Assembly: GCA_017409465.1 (NCBI GenBank)
Contig: JAFQSQ010000046.1
Span: 1-64,000, forward strand
Source of the DNA: Akkermansia sp.
GTDB lineage: Bacteria; Verrucomicrobiota; Verrucomicrobiia; Verrucomicrobiales; Akkermansiaceae
Direction: 5' to 3'
Length of the DNA: 64,000 nucleotides
The notes beneath the pieces are model-generated. The model was given only the letters and a program-made list of their open reading frames with translations, did not search any database and was not told the DNA's origin. The position numbers and the translations under genes were made by a program. Shown here piece after piece: positions 60,779 to 64,000 of this stretch. Positions within the stretch are counted from its first letter, which is position 1; every line of letters starts with the position of its first letter.

Positions 60779-61331
60779 ATGCAGCTCATGCCCGAAAATC
60801 AGAACATTGAGTGGAAAGAGAATTGGAGGGATGACTACCTGAAGTGGATTTGCGGTTTTGCAAATGCACAGGGTGGTCGCATCTTCATAGGCTTGGATGA
60901 CTCGGGAAATGTGGTCGGCGTGGCAGATTATGTTCGGCTGCTTGACCGGTTGGGGCTTATTTTCGGGGGAAAACTGAAGAATGCCGCCGTTCTTCTTTTT
61001 CACAGAAAACCTGAAAAACTTATCGCGGGCTGCTGCGGCAAAATAGGACGTTTCACTAACGAAAGTGAGTTGCTTTATACTAAATACCTGACGGCTTCCA
61101 TATCATACTAAAGGGATGTTCGTGTTTTCTAAATGAGTGCTGCCGGATTCCATGAAAAAGGAGTGGGTATTTCTCTTAAATCCTGAAACGTTGGCAGGAA
61201 TCGTGCGTGAAAAGGAATGATGACCGAGTCAGCACGATTGCGCCATGATTGCGCCAAATTTCACAAAATTGCGCCACAATTGCGCCAAATTTTACAAAAT
61301 TGCGTCAATGTGCATCTGAATTCCCAATAAA
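60779..61331 (+). pseudogene. Remnant of an AlbA_2 (Schlafen-type) DNA-binding regulator
   Basis: 60779-61111 encodes MPENQNIEWKENWRDDYLKW and CGFANAQGGRIFIGLDDSGNVVGVADY, the AlbA_2 start, then jumps to a much later part of the family (GKLKNAAVLLFHRKPEKL, KIGRFTNESELLY). About 100 residues in between are missing, so the gene carries an internal deletion, and it stops early. Farther on, 61237-61306 has two 31-base tandem repeats (ATTGCGCCA... units) of a kind that forms the repetitive C-termini of such proteins; this decayed tail reaches a TAA near 61329. The first part overlaps no other gene. Confidence 0.8.
61237..61306. repeat. 31-base tandem repeat
   Basis: Two units at 61237-61267 and 61268-61298 differ at 3 positions and are followed by the start of a third. 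Each holds two copies of ATTGCGCCA. It lies in the decayed tail of the AlbA_2 pseudogene. Confidence 0.85.
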
Positions 61332-61351
61332 ACAAGTTCATATTTCCAACC

Positions 61352-62572
61352 ATGGTCAATAGTCAATCGTCCATCGTCAATTCTCTGGATTGGCTGTATT
61401 CCGTGCAGGTGTTCGGCATCAAGCTGGGGCTGGAGGGGATAACGCGTCTGCTGAAAGAGTGCGGGGTGCTGTATCCGCGTGCCCGGGTGGTGCATGTGGC
61501 GGGTACTAACGGCAAGGGCTCCACCTGCGCGTTCATCGAATCCGTGGCACGCGCGGCGGGGTACAGAACCGGCTTGTTCACCTCGCCGCATCTGGTGGAG
61601 TTCAATGAGCGCATCCGCGTGAACGGCGTGAATATACCGGATGCGGATGCTGCGCGACTCATTGATTACGTGCGCGAGCTGATAGCGGATTGGGAGACGC
61701 CGCCCACTTTCTTTGAAATTGTGCTGGCGGTGGCCATGCTCTATTTTACGGAGCAGGGGGTGGAGCTCATCGTGCTGGAGACCGGCATGGGCGGCAGGCT
61801 GGATGCCACTAACGCCGTGCCCAAGGATGTGGCCGTCATCACCCCCATCGGGCTGGATCACACGCAGTATCTGGGACCCACCCTCTATGATGTGGCCGGG
61901 GAGAAAGCCGGTATCATCGCCTGGCATCGCCCGGTGGTCATTGCCCCTCAGGAGCCGGAAGCCATCCGCGCCATTCACGAAGCCGCGCAGCGCATGGATA
62001 CAGATTTCCGCATCATCACGGCAGAATGCGAGCTTCCGGTTGGGCTGGCAGGGGCTCACCAACGGCGGAATGCCGCACTGGCTCTGGCAGCACTGCACGC
62101 CCTGCCGCATTTCCTCTGCTCTGCGGAGGAGGAAGCCCGCGGGCTGGCACAGGTGCACTGGCCGGGGCGTTTTGAGGAAGTGCTGCCCGGGGTCATCATG
62201 GACGGTGCGCACAACCCGCATGCCATGCATGTGCTGGTGCGTACCTGGCGCGAGCGGTTCGGTGAGACCAAAGCCTGCTGTATCTACGCCGGTTCGGCTG
62301 ATAAAGCATTGGATGAAACGCTGGAGCTGCTGGCTCCTGTTGTGGGGGAATGGATTCTGCCGCCGGTGCAGTCGCCGCGTATCCTGCCGCCTCCGGACAT
62401 GGCGGTGAAAGTGCGTGCCGCCTCTTCAGCCCCTGTTACTTTGCCGGATTCGCTGGAAGCTGCCTTGCACGAGCTGCCTCAGCCTGTGCTGATTTGCGGT
62501 TCTTTCTTCCTGCTGGGTGAGGCTGCCGCTTGCTTGCGTGGCAGAAGTGATTACCGCTCTACTGCTCAGTAA
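61352..62572 (+). CDS. folC: Folylpolyglutamate synthase/dihydrofolate synthase
   Basis: The 406-residue Mur-ligase-type enzyme adds glutamate to folates and, in bifunctional forms, to dihydropteroate. It shows LDWLYSVQVFGIKLGLE, the ATP loop VAGTNGKGSTCAF (about 49-61), GLFTSPHLVEFNERIRVNG, LETGMGGRLDATN, GLDHTQYLG and VIMDGAHNPHA. The first eleven residues (MVNSQSSIVNS) come from a short GTCAAT/ATCGTC repeat and may not be native; no good ribosome site is seen before the ATG at 61352, and no other start is near the fold. Confidence 0.95.
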   Translation: MVNSQSSIVNSLDWLYSVQVFGIKLGLEGITRLLKECGVLYPRARVVHVAGTNGKGSTCAFIESVARAAGYRTGLFTSPHLVEFNERIRVNGVNIPDADAARLIDYVRELIADWETPPTFFEIVLAVAMLYFTEQGVELIVLETGMGGRLDATNAVPKDVAVITPIGLDHTQYLGPTLYDVAGEKAGIIAWHRPVVIAPQEPEAIRAIHEAAQRMDTDFRIITAECELPVGLAGAHQRRNAALALAALHALPHFLCSAEEEARGLAQVHWPGRFEEVLPGVIMDGAHNPHAMHVLVRTWRERFGETKACCIYAGSADKALDETLELLAPVVGEWILPPVQSPRILPPPDMAVKVRAASSAPVTLPDSLEAALHELPQPVLICGSFFLLGEAAACLRGRSDYRSTAQ

Positions 62573-62579
62573 AAAGTGC

Positions 62580-62616
62580 AAAAAAAACGTTTTTCCCTCT
62601 CGGGAAAACGTCTTGG
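62580..62616 (+). terminator. Hairpin after folC
   Basis: ACGTTTTTCCC/GGGAAAACGT (62586-62596 and 62601-62610) with a TCTC loop and one bulge. The T-tract after it is poor. 62617-62691 shows nothing recognisable. Confidence 0.5.
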
Positions 62617-62691
62617 CGCGCCATCCGGCGCAAACGGTCAAAACACGGCTCTCATCGGAGCTCGCGGATCCGGGTAGTTGGCCGGGGTGTT

Positions 62692-62808
62692 TTATCGTAC
62701 AGACAGCTCCGGGCAGGGAGGCAGGCTGTTCTCCGGGCAGGGAGGCAGGCTGTTGCCGGTGGCGGTCAGGGCGGTAATGCCCAGCATAATGGTAATCATC
62801 TTTGTCAT
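62692..62808 (-). CDS. Small peptide with signal-like start and NSLPPCPE tandem repeat
   Basis: This 38-residue ORF starts MTKMITIMLGITALTATG, which looks like a short signal sequence, and continues with two copies of NSLPPCPE, then LSVR. It has a strong promoter and a GAGGGAAAG ribosome site just before the ATG, which argues for real expression. The repeat is also exact at DNA level (24 bases twice). No family is known to me; each repeat holds one Cys. Confidence 0.6.
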   Translation of the reverse strand: MTKMITIMLGITALTATGNSLPPCPENSLPPCPELSVR

Positions 62809-62849
62809 GTCTTTCCCTCTTTTTTTTAGGTGATTAATAGTGCGCGAGC

Positions 62850-62877
62850 ATTCTACGCTTTTTTGCAGATATGTCAA
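62850..62877 (-). promoter_or_regulatory. Promoter of the small-peptide gene
   Basis: Minus strand TTGACA (62872-62877), 16-bp spacer, TAGAAT (62850-62855). An ACCCCT/AGGGGT hairpin overlaps its upstream side. Confidence 0.75.
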
Positions 62878-63015
62878 CCCCTTTTTCAGGGGTTAAAAAT
62901 TTTTTTCATAAAAAGTTGAAAGGAAAAGTGCATTTTGCTCGTAGCCGGAGCCAAAACCACCGTGCGTTGACGTCGATATTAAAGAAAAGTTTACTAAAAG
63001 CGCGGGCTGACCTCA

Positions 63016-63118
63016 AAAGAAACCGCCGGGCACACCCCGACAAGTGTGGTCTGAATACCGTTGCTACCTCTCGGTCCTGGCGGGGTTTTCCAGCCGCACA
63101 TCCGGGGGGCCCGGCGGC
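63016..63118 (-). ncRNA. ffs: Signal recognition particle RNA (4.5S type)
   Basis: On the minus strand the ends CCGCCGGGC and GCCCGGCGG pair to close a long hairpin of about 100 bases. Its tip carries the conserved SRP domain IV: CCAGG-ACC-GAGA-GGT-AGCA, with a GNRA tetraloop and the asymmetric/symmetric loop bases that bind Ffh. TTTCTTTT follows the closing stem and serves as terminator. There is no Alu domain, so it is the short bacterial type. 62878-63015 upstream on the plus side contains no gene. Confidence 0.88.
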
Positions 63119-63124
63119 AGAGAC

Positions 63125-63153
63125 AGTGTGCCACAGCTTCCCCCGCGGGTCAA
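63125..63153 (-). promoter_or_regulatory. SRP RNA promoter
   Basis: Minus strand TTGACC (63148-63153), 17-bp spacer, CACACT (63125-63130), 6 bases before the RNA start. Confidence 0.5.
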
Positions 63154-63169
63154 GCTCAATTTGATGCCC

Positions 63170-64000
63170 TCAGGCGTTATGTCTTACATTTGTGCCTATA
63201 TCGCCGCGTCGCGTCTTATCTTCTTCTGCGCCGCGCCACCAGTCCTGCCAATGCCAGCAGTGAAAGGGTGGCCGTCGCCGGCTCGGGGATGGCGGCACCA
63301 GATTCCAGGTGTCACTCTCTGACAGGTTGATGCCCATGGCATCGGTGATGAAAATGTCACCATAGTTATTCGTGTAATTCGTCAGGTAGATTTTGGTGTC
63401 ATCGGTTACTGTAGTTGAGATTTGACGAATCGCAGAGCCTCCGAAGCGGTAATTGTAATCGTCTGAGTCGGTGATCCATAAGCTGCTGATGTCGCCGTTT
63501 TTTTCGTTGTATTCTACGCCCCAGAGAGTGATAGCGTGAGCCAGTTTGTCAACACCCTCTGTCGGATTGTTGCCGATTCCCAGAGAGATGGGGGCTCCTT
63601 TTTGTAGCTGGGCAACGATTTGGTCTGACAGAGATATCTCGGATTCTGAGTCGTTCAGCCACAGGAAATCCCGTAGATGCAGAATTTCGGCATCGGTGTA
63701 GAGAGTATTCTCGGCCTCATCATAGTATTCAGTCGGAATGACAGTGTCCCAATAGTATCCGGAGAATTTTTTCAAATTGGTTGCAATAGGGAAGGTGGGC
63801 TGAGGATCAAGAAGGTTGCCTTCCTTATCTGTGTTAGGGTATACGTAGTAGGCACGCCAATTTTCAACCGGGCTTTTGTACCACCTCGTCGTGCCGCCGT
63901 AGTCTCCGCCCAGCCACCACTGCATAGCAAAGAGGAAGTTGCCTCCCATGTCCTTTCCGCCGTTATCGGTGCTGCAAGCAGTTTTGAATGTCTCCCAGAT
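63170..64000 (-). pseudogene. IdeS/Mac-like cysteine endopeptidase, C-terminal part; PEP-CTERM out of frame
   Basis: The frame is open from the window edge and runs 276 residues to a stop at 63170. It matches the C-terminal half of the IdeS/Mac (peptidase C66) family: LFAMQWWLGG, then the catalytic His in LAHAITLWGVEYNEKNGD and Asp pair in SLWITDSDD; the catalytic Cys lies beyond the window. In the present frame the end is a nonsense stretch of about 45 residues. One base away, 63290-63216 encodes IPEPATATLSLL, a hydrophobic helix and five Arg: a complete PEP-CTERM sorting signal with its stop. A one-base loss near 63291-63296 explains this. The protease core seems intact, so the gene may still be active but not sorted normally. 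Confidence 0.85.
63216..63290 (-). other. PEP-CTERM sorting signal in the wrong frame
   Basis: IPEPATATLSLL, then ALAGLVA and RRRRR stop, is read in the +1 frame relative to the protease. It is the exosortase recognition motif, membrane helix and basic end. Confidence 0.9.

Noticed and set aside
61237-61306. Possible CRISPR or iteron array
   Set aside because: Only two 31-base units without spacers; the sequence fits the repetitive tail of AlbA_2-type genes.
63044-63330. Plus-strand open frames over the SRP RNA and protease end
   Set aside because: They overlap a structured RNA on the other strand and have no start signals or family match.

Overview
The window looks like chromosomal DNA of a Verrucomicrobiota gut bacterium, most likely Akkermansia or a close relative. 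The grounds are indirect: a PEP-CTERM tail behind an IdeS-like protease, a fucosyltransferase, a menaquinone-type SdhCAB complex with pyruvate:ferredoxin oxidoreductase and a K+-dependent membrane pyrophosphatase, abundant SP/lipoprotein genes of unknown function, and the gene families themselves. Species identity is inferred; no 16S rRNA is present.

Layout. 0-4 kb: repeat-rich start, an outer-membrane barrel, a Fic protein bounded by 26-bp direct repeats, a hexapeptide acyltransferase operon, panD. 4-10.5 kb: secG, a YhaM-like exonuclease, a LysE exporter, the sdhCAB operon and a PTS IIA-like protein. 10.5-18 kb: two lipoproteins, nspC (spermidine synthesis), tRNA-Arg(ACG), tmRNA, an alpha-1,2-fucosyltransferase-like gene and mpl (murein recycling). 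18-25 kb: gyrB-gyrA and ispG. 25-32 kb: lipoprotein, tyrA, DUF3592 protein, a GHL10 family protein, a cysteine-free uracil-DNA glycosylase-like protein and an AAA ATPase/nuclease gene framed by six 24-bp palindromes. 32-42 kb: PFOR, an A+T-rich MBOAT/SGNH pair, DUF805, a Nim-like flavoprotein and hppA. 42-50.5 kb: fabD, Ppx/GppA-HD protein, TPM-like protein, trmD, a four-helix-bundle (S23) insertion, and prfB with its programmed frameshift. 50.5-58 kb: thioredoxin-fold protein, acyl-ACP/CoA synthetase-like protein, plsX-rpmF-yceD, fhs and rubrerythrin. 58-64 kb: Sel1-repeat protein, ahcY, a decayed AlbA_2 (Schlafen) gene, folC, a tiny secreted peptide, the SRP RNA gene and the 3' part of an IdeS-like protease whose PEP-CTERM anchor is out of frame.

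How it works together. The metabolic genes fit a fermentative, fumarate-respiring anaerobe: PFOR makes acetyl-CoA and reduced ferredoxin, SdhCAB can run as fumarate reductase, HppA recovers energy from pyrophosphate, rubrerythrin handles peroxide, and Fhs/FolC/AhcY serve one-carbon metabolism. FabD, PlsX and the AMP-ligase serve lipid synthesis; Mpl, the acyltransferases and the fucosyltransferase serve the envelope.

Main oddities. (1) Several genes appear to be carried as single-gene cassettes with their own flanking repeats: Fic, the AAA/DUF4143 ATPase, the S23-like gene. (2) Many promoters end 6-9 bases before the start codon, which implies leaderless mRNAs. (3) The gyrB promoter spacer is an alternating purine-pyrimidine, Z-DNA-prone palindrome. 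(4) GyrA has Ala and Gly at the two main quinolone-resistance positions. (5) The IdeS-like protease carries a frameshift exactly before its surface-sorting signal.
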